DNA from: an uncultured Paenibacillus sp.
GTDB taxonomy: Bacteria; Bacillota; Bacilli; Paenibacillales; Paenibacillaceae
Length of the DNA stretch: 64,000 nt
Reading direction: 5' to 3'
Assembly (NCBI GenBank): GCA_937895345.1
Contig: CALAWP010000011.1
Location: 31,256 to 95,255 of the forward strand
Positions 15,434 through 23,821 of the stretch are shown here, in pieces (the first letter of the stretch is position 1; every line of letters begins with the position of its first letter). The notes beneath the pieces were generated by a model. It had not been told where the DNA came from and ran no database searches. It worked only from the letters and a program-made list of their open reading frames with translations. A program made the position numbers and the translations under genes.

Positions 15434-16444
15434 ATGACAGTGCAAGGACAAGCCTTTGAACGGGCTTATCAAGACGAACGCGCGGTCTGGCTGCAATGGG
15501 GCAGCTATGAAGCGGCGGCGCTCCCGGATGCGGGCGCCAATCTGATCGCATTTCGCGATACGGCTCGCGGCTATGCGATACTGAGAGAACCGGCCGAGGG
15601 ACAAATGGATCATTTCCGGGCCAATCCCGGCATTTACGGCATTCCTGTTCTGTTCCCGCCGAACCGTTACGAAGACGGTACGTTTACTTGGAACGGCAAA
15701 ACCTATACGTTTCCGGTAAATGAAGAACGGACGGGAAATCATTTGCACGGCTTTTTCCATACCGCGCAATGGCAAGTCGACGATTACGGCGTTACCAAGA
15801 CGGAAAGCTACGTCGTCCTGAGCATCTCGATCGGCGAAGGACATCCGATTCACCAGTATCTCCCGCACAACTTTACGATCCGCCTGCGCTATTCGCTGAG
15901 CGGCGCCGGCTTGCTGCAGCATGTGTCGGTACATAATACGGGAAGCGACGCGATGCCATGCCTGATCGCCTTCCATACCGCCATCAACGCGCCGTTCGCC
16001 GCCGGCAGCAAGGCGGAGGAATACCGGTTCACCTTGACGGCGGGCAAGAGGTGGGAGCTGAACGACAGAATGCTGCCGACAGGCAAGCATCAGCCGCTCG
16101 CGCCGGAGGAAGAACTGATGCGGACGACCGGCGTATCTCCGTTCTGGACGTCGCTCGACAATCATTACACAAGCGAAACGCGCAACGGCCGCAACATGAT
16201 GGAGCTGACGGATACGCGCGAAGGCGTAACGCTCGTCTACGATGCAGGCACGGCCTACAAGCAGTGGATGGTATGGAACAACGGCGCGACGCCGGGATTC
16301 TTCTGTCCGGAGCCGCAGCTGAACCTCGTCAATGCGCCTAACGTAAATCTTCCCGCGGAGGATATCGGCCTCGTCGGGCTGGAGCCGGGAGCAATCTGGG
16401 AATCGACCAGCCGTTTGTACATCCGCGCCGCCAATCCCAACTGA
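15434..16444 (+). CDS. Aldose 1-epimerase (galactose mutarotase family)
   Basis: 336-residue cytosolic beta-sandwich protein that interconverts alpha and beta anomers of free aldoses. Family markers are IPVLFPPNRYEDGTF near residue 72, the catalytic-histidine segments GNHLHGFFHT and CLIAFHTAINAPF, and the glutamate segment near the C-terminus (VGLEPGAIWES). GGAGG lies 9 bases before the ATG. It follows the LytTR gene and its terminator and has its own terminator. It could supply the correct anomer for the sugar pathways around it; which sugar is not visible from sequence. Confidence 0.88.
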   Translation: MTVQGQAFERAYQDERAVWLQWGSYEAAALPDAGANLIAFRDTARGYAILREPAEGQMDHFRANPGIYGIPVLFPPNRYEDGTFTWNGKTYTFPVNEERTGNHLHGFFHTAQWQVDDYGVTKTESYVVLSISIGEGHPIHQYLPHNFTIRLRYSLSGAGLLQHVSVHNTGSDAMPCLIAFHTAINAPFAAGSKAEEYRFTLTAGKRWELNDRMLPTGKHQPLAPEEELMRTTGVSPFWTSLDNHYTSETRNGRNMMELTDTREGVTLVYDAGTAYKQWMVWNNGATPGFFCPEPQLNLVNAPNVNLPAEDIGLVGLEPGAIWESTSRLYIRAANPN

Positions 16445-16463
16445 CGGGAACATGACGCCAAAC

Positions 16464-16556
16464 TATAAAAGTTGAACTAGAGAATCACACGAAACAAACG
16501 GAATGAGGAAATCGAACATTCAGGCATCCCTCTGCGAGAGCGAACGGAAGTCGATA
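16464..16556 (+). repeat. Palindromic element, truncated copy A
   Basis: The first 52 bp (GTTGAACTAGAGAATCACAC, then GGAATGAGGAAATCGAAC) match one end of the element at 27359-27557 read on the opposite strand. The next block (GCATCCCTCTGCGAGAGCGA, then CGGAAGTCGAT) matches its middle. About 75 bp between the blocks and the whole far end are missing, so this copy is an internal-deletion derivative. Confidence 0.75.
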
Positions 16557-16569
16557 TTTTTTAATGATC

Positions 16570-16609
16570 GCCCCCTGCCCGGCCTATCGCCGCCGTCAGG
16601 GGGCTTTTT
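16570..16609 (+). terminator. Terminator after the aldose epimerase gene
   Basis: GCCCCCTG (16570-16577) pairs with CAGGGGGC (16597-16604), followed by TTTTT. Confidence 0.8.
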
Positions 16610-16672
16610 CGCTGGCTTTCCGGCAGGCTTCCGTATCCGGTCCGCCGGATTTGGCAATATTTTCGCCTAAAC

Positions 16673-16686
16673 ATAAAGCGCTTTCA
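16673..16686 (-). promoter_or_regulatory. Candidate cre site upstream of the LysM/M23 gene
   Basis: Read on the minus strand, TGAAAGCGCTTTAT keeps the TGAAAGCGCTTT core of the CcpA consensus and differs at the last two positions. It lies about 50 bp before the peptidase start codon, a position where it could influence transcription. Confidence 0.45.
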
Positions 16687-16737
16687 CTATTAAAATGGAG
16701 ATGATGACCATTCTGTACATCGAAAGGAAGAGAGGCA

Positions 16738-17577
16738 ATGAAACGCAGCCTGAAACGACTCATCGGCATCTCCGCCTTAACCGCTCTAATGGCCGCAACA
16801 CCCGCCGCAGCCTATGCGGCAACTTATACCGTGCAGCCGAACGACACCTTATGGAAAATCGGCGTAAAGCACGGCGTGACGACCGATCAACTCAAACAAA
16901 TGAACGGCCTGAGCTCCGATATGCTCTTGGTCGGCCAGAAGCTGCAAGTGCCGGATCCTGCCCACTATTCGACTGCCTTCGTGCAGTCCGGCGATACGAT
17001 GTGGAAAATCGCGGCCCGTTACGGCATACCGCTGGCCAAACTGATTGCCGCCAATCCGCAAATTCCGAATCCGAACGTCATTTGGACCGGGCAGGAGCTT
17101 CGCATCCCGACGAAACCGAGTACATATTTGAACGGTGCGTTCCCGCTTGGCCAAGGCACGTACCAGCCATATTCGAACAATTATGCGGAAGCGCGCGATT
17201 GGTCGCCGAACGGCGCCGCCGCCCGTTCCCATGAAGGCGTCGATCTGTTCGCCGCCGAAGGAACGCCCGTCTACAGCGTTCTGGACGGCACCGTTGTCAA
17301 AGCCGGCTGGAACGAATACGGCGGCTGGCGCATCACCGTCCGGGTCGATGACAACACCGAATTTTATTACGCGCACTTGTCCCGATTCGCCGCAGGCATT
17401 AAGGAAGGGACAACTGTCGCCGCCGGCAAGCTGATCGGCTATGTCGGCAGCACCGGCTACGGGCCGGAAGGCACAAGCGGCAAATTTACGTCTCATCTTC
17501 ATTTCGGCATTTATAAGCGCACGCCGACCTATCGCGCCGTCGATCCCTTTCTCTTCTTAAAATGGTGGGAGCTGTAG
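16738..17577 (+). CDS. Secreted LysM/M23 peptidoglycan endopeptidase
   Basis: 279-residue cell-wall enzyme. A signal peptide (MKRSLKRLIG, hydrophobic core, AYAA) is followed by two LysM domains that bind peptidoglycan (about 30-73, YTVQPNDTLWKIGVKHGV; about 80-125, AFVQSGDTMWKIAARYGI). A C-terminal M23 zinc peptidase domain covers about residues 165-275. The zinc ligands are seen in SHEGVDLFA (H and D) and SHLHFG (second H of HxH). It would cut peptide cross-links in the wall. The start has GAAAGGAAGAGAGG upstream. It is a single gene with a cre-like element before it and converges with an ABC exporter. Confidence 0.93.
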   Translation: MKRSLKRLIGISALTALMAATPAAAYAATYTVQPNDTLWKIGVKHGVTTDQLKQMNGLSSDMLLVGQKLQVPDPAHYSTAFVQSGDTMWKIAARYGIPLAKLIAANPQIPNPNVIWTGQELRIPTKPSTYLNGAFPLGQGTYQPYSNNYAEARDWSPNGAAARSHEGVDLFAAEGTPVYSVLDGTVVKAGWNEYGGWRITVRVDDNTEFYYAHLSRFAAGIKEGTTVAAGKLIGYVGSTGYGPEGTSGKFTSHLHFGIYKRTPTYRAVDPFLFLKWWEL

Positions 17578-17598
17578 GAGGCAGGTTAACTGCCAATG

Positions 17599-17633
17599 TA
17601 AAAAAACGAGCCGGCTGCCAGCAGCCGGCTCGT
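17599..17633 (-). terminator. Terminator of the ABC exporter gene
   Basis: ACGAGCCGGCTG (17606-17617) pairs with CAGCCGGCTCGT (17622-17633). The A-run at 17599-17606 gives a T-run on the minus strand, so it mainly serves the gene ending at 17647 but may stop transcription both ways. Confidence 0.85.
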
Positions 17634-17646
17634 CGCACTCCAGGAC

Positions 17647-19452
17647 TTACAGCTGGAGCTGCTTCAAATTGTAAAATTCCCCTTTGCGGGCCATCAGCTC
17701 GTCGAACGTGCCGACTTCCGCAATTCGTCCTTGCTTCATGACGACGATGCGGTCGGCGTCCCGGATCGTCGACAGCCGGTGCGCGACGATAAACGTCGTT
17801 CTTCCCTTGATCAGCTCCCGCATCGCCTTCTGCACATGAAACTCCGATTCGTTGTCCAGCGCCGACGTCGCCTCGTCCAAAATAATAATTTTCGGATCGC
17901 GGATCAGCGCCCTCGCAATGGCGATCCGCTGCCGCTGGCCTCCCGAAAGCTTGCCTCCGTGTTCGCCGACATTCGTATCCAGCCCGTTCGGCAGCTGATC
18001 GATGAAGTCGGACAAATTGGCCATCTCGACAACCTTCGCGAGCCGCTCCTCGGTAATGTCCTTCAGTCCGTACGTAATATTGTCGCGGATCGTGCCCGAA
18101 AACAAAATATTCGTCTGCGGCACGACCGCCAGCCGCTTCCGGTACGAACGCAAGTTCAGCTCCCTCATATCGTGCCCGTCCATCAGCACGCGGCCGGCGG
18201 TCGGATGCAGGAAGCCGATGACCATATTAAGCACCGTCGATTTGCCTGCGCCCGACGCTCCGACAAAGGCGATGCATTCGCCCGCCTTCACGTCCAGCGT
18301 CACATGCTCCAGCACATGATGCTCCGAGCCCGGATAAGCATATTCGACGTCCTGGAACGAAAATTCGCCCCGAATGTCCGCCAGCTTCATTTTCCCGTTA
18401 TGATCCTCCACATCCGTCGAGACGAGCACCTCGCGAATGGAATGAACCGATTCGAACCCTTTGGCGATTTGCGGATAAATGTTGATCAGCCCGGTGACGG
18501 AAGTCAATATCATGCCGAAAAAGCCCTGGTACATGACGACGTCGCCGACCGGAATGCGGCCCATATAAGCCAGATAAGCCGTGAACAGAAGGCACAGCAC
18601 TTGAAACACCTGAAAGGACACCCAGTTGGACGCCCCGAAATAAGCTTCCACAATATCGAGCCGGCGTCCCTTCCCCTGAATGCTGCGCAGCGTCGAATCG
18701 ATCCTAGCGATCTCTACCTTTTCCAGGCCGTGCGCCTTCGTCACCGGAATCATGTCGACCATTTCCGATACGCGGGACGACATCTGCTCGATCTCCTTCC
18801 GAAACTCCTTGTTCGTGCTGCGAATGCGGCGCCTGAACAACGAGACGAGAAGCACCGACATCGGCACGGTCAGCACAAAGAACAAAGAGACTAACCAGCT
18901 GCTGTTCAGCGTAATCGCAAAGGCGATGACGATATTCAGAATCGCCGGCACAAACGCGATCATAATTTGCTTGGACATCATTTCGATCGCTTCCACGTCG
19001 CGCAGCACCTTCGACTGCAGCGTACCCGACGGCAGCTCGCGGTGCGAATTGATCGACAGCTGCTGCAGCTTGCGCACAAGGGCGCTTCGCAGCCCGGCCT
19101 CCACGTGCCGGATCGCCCGGCTCAAAAAGCTGACGTAAGCCGTATGGGTCGGAATGTTCTGCAAGATGACGACTAGCACGACCGCGAAGTTGATCCAGAG
19201 CGCGCTGACCGGGTGCCGGTCCGGATTCGTCGCAATGTTGATCACATTGGCGGTAACGATCGGCAGCACGTACACCGGCAAGCTTTTGACAAGCAGAAAC
19301 AAGATCGAAACGGCCAAGTTGACGAAATTGCCGCGATAGACCGACAACAAAAAACGGAGCGGTCCGGCCTCCTTGTCGACGGCGGCACGCTCGAACGTAT
19401 TTCCCAGTTCCATGGCCTTGTTGGCGGATATGTTGGCTGAGCTTTCGGCCAT
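17647..19452 (-). CDS. ABC exporter, fused permease-ATPase
   Basis: 601-residue half-transporter that works as a homo- or heterodimer in the membrane. The N-terminal part (about 35-320) holds six membrane segments of the type I exporter fold. The ATPase domain (about 350-600) has Walker A GASGAGKST, Q-loop VVPQTN, signature LSGGQRQR, Walker B IIILDEATS and the switch histidine in IVAHRLST. AAAAAGGAAGG precedes the ATG. It stands alone between convergent LysM/M23 and the sugar-regulation operon on the same strand, about 120 bp after that operon's last gene. Lipid, peptide or drug export is possible; the substrate cannot be inferred. Confidence 0.92.
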   Translation of the reverse strand: MAESSANISANKAMELGNTFERAAVDKEAGPLRFLLSVYRGNFVNLAVSILFLLVKSLPVYVLPIVTANVINIATNPDRHPVSALWINFAVVLVVILQNIPTHTAYVSFLSRAIRHVEAGLRSALVRKLQQLSINSHRELPSGTLQSKVLRDVEAIEMMSKQIMIAFVPAILNIVIAFAITLNSSWLVSLFFVLTVPMSVLLVSLFRRRIRSTNKEFRKEIEQMSSRVSEMVDMIPVTKAHGLEKVEIARIDSTLRSIQGKGRRLDIVEAYFGASNWVSFQVFQVLCLLFTAYLAYMGRIPVGDVVMYQGFFGMILTSVTGLINIYPQIAKGFESVHSIREVLVSTDVEDHNGKMKLADIRGEFSFQDVEYAYPGSEHHVLEHVTLDVKAGECIAFVGASGAGKSTVLNMVIGFLHPTAGRVLMDGHDMRELNLRSYRKRLAVVPQTNILFSGTIRDNITYGLKDITEERLAKVVEMANLSDFIDQLPNGLDTNVGEHGGKLSGGQRQRIAIARALIRDPKIIILDEATSALDNESEFHVQKAMRELIKGRTTFIVAHRLSTIRDADRIVVMKQGRIAEVGTFDELMARKGEFYNLKQLQL

Positions 19453-19571
19453 CTGACACCTTCCTTTTTACCGTATGGGCAGCTTCTATTCTCCGCCATA
19501 TCTTAAGCCTAAACCGCCCGAATTGTAAACCGGCTTTCTTGTTCAGTTCCTATCCGATTTAGCCATTCCGC

Positions 19572-20333
19572 CTAATCGTCCCTGCCCGAGCCCAGCTTGC
19601 CCGCACGGTATTCCTTCGGCGTCACGCCGACTTCCTTCTTGAACAGCTTGTTAAAATAAACCGGATCGGAGTAGCCGACCAACTGGGCAATCTCATAGTT
19701 TTTCAGGCTCGGATGATCGCTCATAAATTGCCGGGCCTTGTGCAGCCGGATGCCGATCAAATAATCGGTCATCGTCTCCCCCGTCTCCTGCTTGAACAGC
19801 CGGCTCAAATAATTGGCGCTCATGCCGGCCGATTCCGAAATCCGTTCCATGTCGAACGGCTTGTCGTACTCCCGCTCCAGCATTGCCTTGATCTGCTCGA
19901 CGACGGGATGGCCTGACTCCTCCGCAAGACCAGGCCCCCCGTCCTCGCCTTCTGCTCCGCCGCGGCTTAACTTCAGCTTGTGCAGCACCTCTTGCAGCGC
20001 GCTCTTGTCGACCGGCTTCAGCAAATAATCCAGCACGACGCCGCTCCGCAGCGCGGAACGGGCATATTCAAATTCGCCGAAGCCGCTCAGCACGACGGTC
20101 GGAATCGACCTGCCGCGCAGATGCTCCACAAGCCGCAAGCCGTCCATGACCGGCATCTTGATATCGGTAATGACCGCATCCAGCTCGCCGTCGCCCAGCT
20201 TGGCTATATGCGCCCACGCGTCCATCCCGTTGCCGTAAGAGCCGACGATTTCCACGCCGAGATTCATTTGCTTCAATATTTTTTCAAGGCCGCGCCGGAT
20301 CAGTTCCTCGTCGTCCACAATCATAATGTTCAT
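19572..20333 (-). CDS. Response regulator with AraC-type output (YesN-like)
   Basis: 253-residue transcription factor. The receiver domain (1-120) has the acidic pair VDDEE, the phosphorylation aspartate in DAVITDIKMPVMDG and the lysine in YLLKPVD. The C-terminal AraC domain (about 155-250) has two HTHs (MERISESAGMSANYLSRLFKQETG; IAQLVGYSDPVYFNKLFKKEVG). The start at 20333 is preferred because AGGAGGG lies upstream and the product begins MNIMIVDDEE; an in-frame ATG at 20390 has no ribosome site. It is the last gene of the importer operon. The likely partner kinase is the YesM-like protein at 30285-32141, about 10 kb away at the other end of the locus; this pairing is inferred. Confidence 0.93.
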   Translation of the reverse strand: MNIMIVDDEELIRRGLEKILKQMNLGVEIVGSYGNGMDAWAHIAKLGDGELDAVITDIKMPVMDGLRLVEHLRGRSIPTVVLSGFGEFEYARSALRSGVVLDYLLKPVDKSALQEVLHKLKLSRGGAEGEDGGPGLAEESGHPVVEQIKAMLEREYDKPFDMERISESAGMSANYLSRLFKQETGETMTDYLIGIRLHKARQFMSDHPSLKNYEIAQLVGYSDPVYFNKLFKKEVGVTPKEYRAGKLGSGRDD

Positions 20334-20393
20334 GTTGCCGTTCCCTCCTGGCTTCCGTTCTAGTGTGCGCCATATCCGGGAAAGCCGCAACGT

Positions 20394-21224
20394 TTATTTT
20401 ACCGCCCCGCTTGTCACCCCGGCAAAAATATACTTCTGCAGAAACAGATACAATATCGCCGTCGGAATCATAATGATCAGGATGGCGGACGAAATCATCT
20501 GCCAGTCGCCGCTGTTGACGCTGAAGAACCGCATGAGCGACGTCGAGACGACGACGTGCTCCGGTCTCGGCAAATACAAATACGGCACGAACATGTCGTT
20601 GTAGATGCTGATCGTTTTCAGGATGACGATCGTAGCCGTCGCCGGACCGAGCAGCGGAAAGATGATCGACCGGAAAATACGAAACAGGGACGCGCCTTCG
20701 ATCATCGCGCTTTCGTCCAGCTCGTAAGGGATGTTGCGGATGAACTGCAAGTAGATGTAGATTTGCAAAATGTCCGCCCCGACATACAGCAGCACGGGCC
20801 CCATTAAATGGTTGGTCAGCTCCAGCGCCTGTATCGTCTTGTAGTTGACGACCTGGGTCGTTATTTGCGGGATAATCGTCGCGAACAGAAACAGTCCGAC
20901 CAGCACGCCCTTCAGCTTGAATTGAAACCGGCCGACCGCGTAGCAGAACGCCGAGCCGATCAGAATGTTCAGTACGAGAGTGGTGCCGATAATAATGATC
21001 GTGTTGCCGAACGCGGTCGGCATATTCGCTTTGTTGAACGCTTGAACGAAGTTATCGAAATGAAGGAAGCTGTCCGGAAGGGAGATGGCCGCCTTTGCAA
21101 AAAACTCCTCCGATGTCTTGAACGCGTTAACGACGATAATATATGGAGGGAACAGGACGGCGAGAACGCCGGCAAGCAGGCTCGCATATTTCAGAAGGCT
21201 CCAGCCCCGATTCGTTGGTTGCAT
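20394..21224 (-). CDS. CUT1 sugar ABC importer permease (MalG type)
   Basis: 276-residue inner-membrane permease with six predicted membrane segments. The cytoplasmic EAA loop that contacts the ATPase is ELDESAMIEGASLFRIFRSI. AAAGGAGAG precedes the ATG and lies inside the end of the previous gene. It forms the channel with the MalF-type permease at 21230. No ATPase is encoded in the operon, so a shared MsmK/UgpC-type ATPase elsewhere in the genome is expected, as is common for CUT1 systems in this group. The response regulator follows after 60 bp. Confidence 0.93.
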   Translation of the reverse strand: MQPTNRGWSLLKYASLLAGVLAVLFPPYIIVVNAFKTSEEFFAKAAISLPDSFLHFDNFVQAFNKANMPTAFGNTIIIIGTTLVLNILIGSAFCYAVGRFQFKLKGVLVGLFLFATIIPQITTQVVNYKTIQALELTNHLMGPVLLYVGADILQIYIYLQFIRNIPYELDESAMIEGASLFRIFRSIIFPLLGPATATIVILKTISIYNDMFVPYLYLPRPEHVVVSTSLMRFFSVNSGDWQMISSAILIIMIPTAILYLFLQKYIFAGVTSGAVK

Positions 21225-21229
21225 CCGCT

Positions 21230-22120
21230 TCAGCTCTCCTTTCGGTTCAGCAAATACCGTTGAATGGACAAGACGACTATAACAAAGATCAACAAGACGA
21301 CGCTCATCGCGGAAGCAAGCCCGTAATTGTTGAACTGGAAGGCGGTCTCGATTATTTTCATCACGAACGTTTCGCTCGCCCCGGCCGGTCCGCCTTTCGT
21401 CAGCACGAACGGAAGATCGAATACTTCCAGCGCGCCGGTGACGGTCAGGAACAGATTGAGCTCGATAATTTTGTAAATATTCGGCAGAGTAATATAAATA
21501 AACTTATGCCAGCCGTTGGCGCCGTCGATGGAAGCCGCTTCGTACAAATCGTTCGGGATCGATTGGAGCGCCGCAAGATAAATAACCATGTTAAAGCCCA
21601 TAAACCGCCAAAAGCCGACGGAAGCCAGCGTATAATTGACGATCGACGACGTGCCGAGCCAGCTCGTTTCCGCCAGCTTGCCGAAGCCGAGCTGACCGAG
21701 AACGTAGTTCAAGGATCCGTTCGTCGTGTCGTATACGTATCCGAACAAATAAGCGACCGCGACGCCGTTCAAAATATAAGGCAAAAACAGCAGCAGCCGG
21801 AACAGATTGCGCCCCTTCAGCTTGCCGTTCAGAATGACGGCAAAATAAAGGGCGACGATGTTTTGCACGATGCCCACGACGAAATACGCGACATTGTTGC
21901 GGAAGACGCCGAAAATATCCGGATTCGAAAACACTTCCTTATAATTGGCCCAGCCGATATAAGTTTGATTCGCGCTGATGCCGTTCCAATCCGTAAAGCT
22001 GAGCCGCACCAGCTCCATCGCCGGGTAGTAGGCAAATGTCATGAGCAGCAGCAGCGGAACGGTAACGAAAGCGAACAAGATCAGCCTTCGTTGAGTTTGA
22101 AGCTTCATGTTGCCCAGCAT
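21230..22120 (-). CDS. CUT1 sugar ABC importer permease (MalF type)
   Basis: 296-residue membrane permease with six predicted segments and the EAA loop DLYEAASIDGANGWHKFIYI. An in-frame ATG at 22195 would lengthen it by 25 residues, but GAGAGGAGAG just upstream of ATG 22120, and a product starting shortly before the first hydrophobic segment, favour the shorter form. Its stop codon is 5 bp before the MalG-type gene, so translation is coupled. It partners with the binding protein at 22200; oligosaccharide import is inferred from family and from the mannan enzymes encoded divergently. Confidence 0.92.
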   Translation of the reverse strand: MLGNMKLQTQRRLILFAFVTVPLLLLMTFAYYPAMELVRLSFTDWNGISANQTYIGWANYKEVFSNPDIFGVFRNNVAYFVVGIVQNIVALYFAVILNGKLKGRNLFRLLLFLPYILNGVAVAYLFGYVYDTTNGSLNYVLGQLGFGKLAETSWLGTSSIVNYTLASVGFWRFMGFNMVIYLAALQSIPNDLYEAASIDGANGWHKFIYITLPNIYKIIELNLFLTVTGALEVFDLPFVLTKGGPAGASETFVMKIIETAFQFNNYGLASAMSVVLLIFVIVVLSIQRYLLNRKES

Positions 22121-22199
22121 AACGGCACTCTCCTCTCTCATCTCCATCCGGTACGACGGAAGACGCCGCCTGCCGGCAGCGCCGTCCGTCATCATTCGA

Positions 22200-23510
22200 T
22201 TACAGTCCCAAATCCTTTTTCGCTTTCGCCCACTTCTCGTTTACTTTGTCCAGCACCTTCTGCGGATCGGACGAGAGGACGAATTCCTGCACGACTCCGG
22301 CCTGATCGATCTGCGCTTTGTTCTGGATTTGCGTAGCCGCGTCGACGGGAGGCGCCGGCTCGAAGTAGGCCGGGTCGTAGCTGTTGAACTCGGCCAGCTG
22401 GGCCAGCTTCGGCTCCTTGCTCTTCAAGGTCGGGATGAATCCCGCGAAGTCGTCAAAGCCGGATTCCTCGATCATCCATTGCACAAACGCTTTGGCTGCG
22501 GCCGTGTTGCCTTCCTTGTTGACGGCGTAGAACCAGTCCGGGTTGAGCGGAGCTTTCGCTTGGCCGGAATTGTCGACCGGGAACGGGAAGAAACCGATGT
22601 CTTCGGATGCCGCGCCGTTCTCGATAACCTGGTTGATGACCCAGTTGCCGAGCAAATACATGGCGAATTTGCCGGATGCGACGTCTTTTTTGGATTGCTC
22701 CCAGTTGGTGGAGTTGACATCCTTCTCCAGGTATCCTTTTTGGTACAGCTCGCGCAAAATGCTCCACGATTGGCCGTATGCGTTGTCCATCGTGTAAGGC
22801 GCGTCCGTTTCCGCCCGTTTGTTCTGATGGTCCGAAGCTTGAGACGCCAGTGTCGGCACGTCGAATACCCAGGCGTCAAGCGGCCATTTGTCCTTGAAGT
22901 TGGAAGCGAGCGGAACGATGCCGGCGTCCTTCAGCTTCTGAGCCGCCGCAAGAAACTCGTCGTACGTCTTGGGAATGTCCGTAATTCCCGCCTGCTCGAA
23001 CGCCTTTTTGTTGTATACGATGCCGACCGTCGATCCGCCGGACGACACGCCGTACATTTTGCCTTCGTGAGCTTTCAAATCCTTGAAATAGATGTCGTCG
23101 CTGAACTCGATATCGTCCAAAGGAGCGAAATAGTCCGGAAGCTCGTTGTTCGGAATCGTCGGAACGAGCACAACGTCCGGGAACGAGCCGGAAGCCATGC
23201 GCACCTTCAACGTGGCGTCGTAGTCCGTAATCGCCTCGAACTTCAGGTCGACGCCCGGGTACTTCTCTTCGAAGCGCTTCTTGTAGTCGACGTACTCCTT
23301 GTCGATCATATCCGTCCGATTCGTCAGGAAGACGACTTCGCCACTAATGTCGGCTCCTTTCGCGCCGCCTCCGTCGTTCGTTGCCGTTCCCGCGCCGCCA
23401 TCCCCGTTGCCTTTGCTGCCGGTCCCGCTTCCGCTGCCGCCGCCCGAACAAGCCGCCAGCATCGTTAGCATAATCACTGCATACAACACTAACAAAAATG
23501 ATTTTTTCAC
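22200..23510 (-). CDS. Sugar-binding lipoprotein of the CUT1 importer
   Basis: 436-residue extracellular solute-binding protein. It has a lipoprotein signal (hydrophobic stretch, then TMLAAC with the lipidated Cys near residue 21), a Gly/Ser-rich tether and a cluster-B type sugar-binding fold (FPDVVLVPTIPNNELPDYFAPLD, VGIVYNKKAFEQAGI, MYLLGNWVINQVIENG). It starts at GTG after GGGGGAATGAAAC. It is clearly paralogous to the orphan binding protein at 28999-30288 (shared LTNR, NELPDYF-like and GNWVINQ segments). It captures sugar outside the cell and feeds the MalF/MalG permeases that follow. A cre-like site lies about 28 bp upstream of the start. Confidence 0.93.
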   Translation of the reverse strand: MKKSFLLVLYAVIMLTMLAACSGGGSGSGTGSKGNGDGGAGTATNDGGGAKGADISGEVVFLTNRTDMIDKEYVDYKKRFEEKYPGVDLKFEAITDYDATLKVRMASGSFPDVVLVPTIPNNELPDYFAPLDDIEFSDDIYFKDLKAHEGKMYGVSSGGSTVGIVYNKKAFEQAGITDIPKTYDEFLAAAQKLKDAGIVPLASNFKDKWPLDAWVFDVPTLASQASDHQNKRAETDAPYTMDNAYGQSWSILRELYQKGYLEKDVNSTNWEQSKKDVASGKFAMYLLGNWVINQVIENGAASEDIGFFPFPVDNSGQAKAPLNPDWFYAVNKEGNTAAAKAFVQWMIEESGFDDFAGFIPTLKSKEPKLAQLAEFNSYDPAYFEPAPPVDAATQIQNKAQIDQAGVVQEFVLSSDPQKVLDKVNEKWAKAKKDLGL

Positions 23511-23821
23511 GTTTCATTCCCCCAATTTTTTAATGTTTGTTTCCGCTTTCAATGTGAGTGTACTTCATAACCGCATCAATCAAAATGGTTTGTGCTGTTA
23601 TTTCTGGTCTTGTAATGACATTCGTTGAAATCGTTATCATTACTGTTTTTTCAATGATTTTGTCGAATGAGCTTCCACTCTCGCTTCCTCAGCCGGCTCA
23701 TTTTTCCGTTTTTTCGTTTTTGCCCGTTCCTATTGCAATGGGTCATAAATTGTTGTTTACTTGTTATATATCGTTAGTTATTTTTATCATAACAAATTTA
23801 CGCGAATGGAAAGGAGCAGCG
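23511..23821. promoter_or_regulatory. Divergent control region between importer and mannanase operons
   Basis: 311 bp of AT-rich non-coding DNA. It holds a cre-like site (23538-23551) next to the importer gene and, near the mannanase gene, a possible promoter TTGTTA (23761-23766) with TATCAT (23785-23790) at 18-bp spacing. An inverted pair TTGTTAT (23761-23767) and ATAACAA (23789-23795) frames that promoter and could bind a LacI-type repressor. No reading frame with a ribosome site was seen inside it. Confidence 0.5.
23538..23551 (-). promoter_or_regulatory. cre-like site before the importer operon
   Basis: Minus-strand TGAAAGCGGAAACA fits the relaxed CcpA consensus WTGNAANCGNWNNCW and differs from TGWAANCGNTNWCA at one position. 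It lies between the expected promoter and the GTG start of the sugar-binding protein, suiting catabolite repression. Confidence 0.6.
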
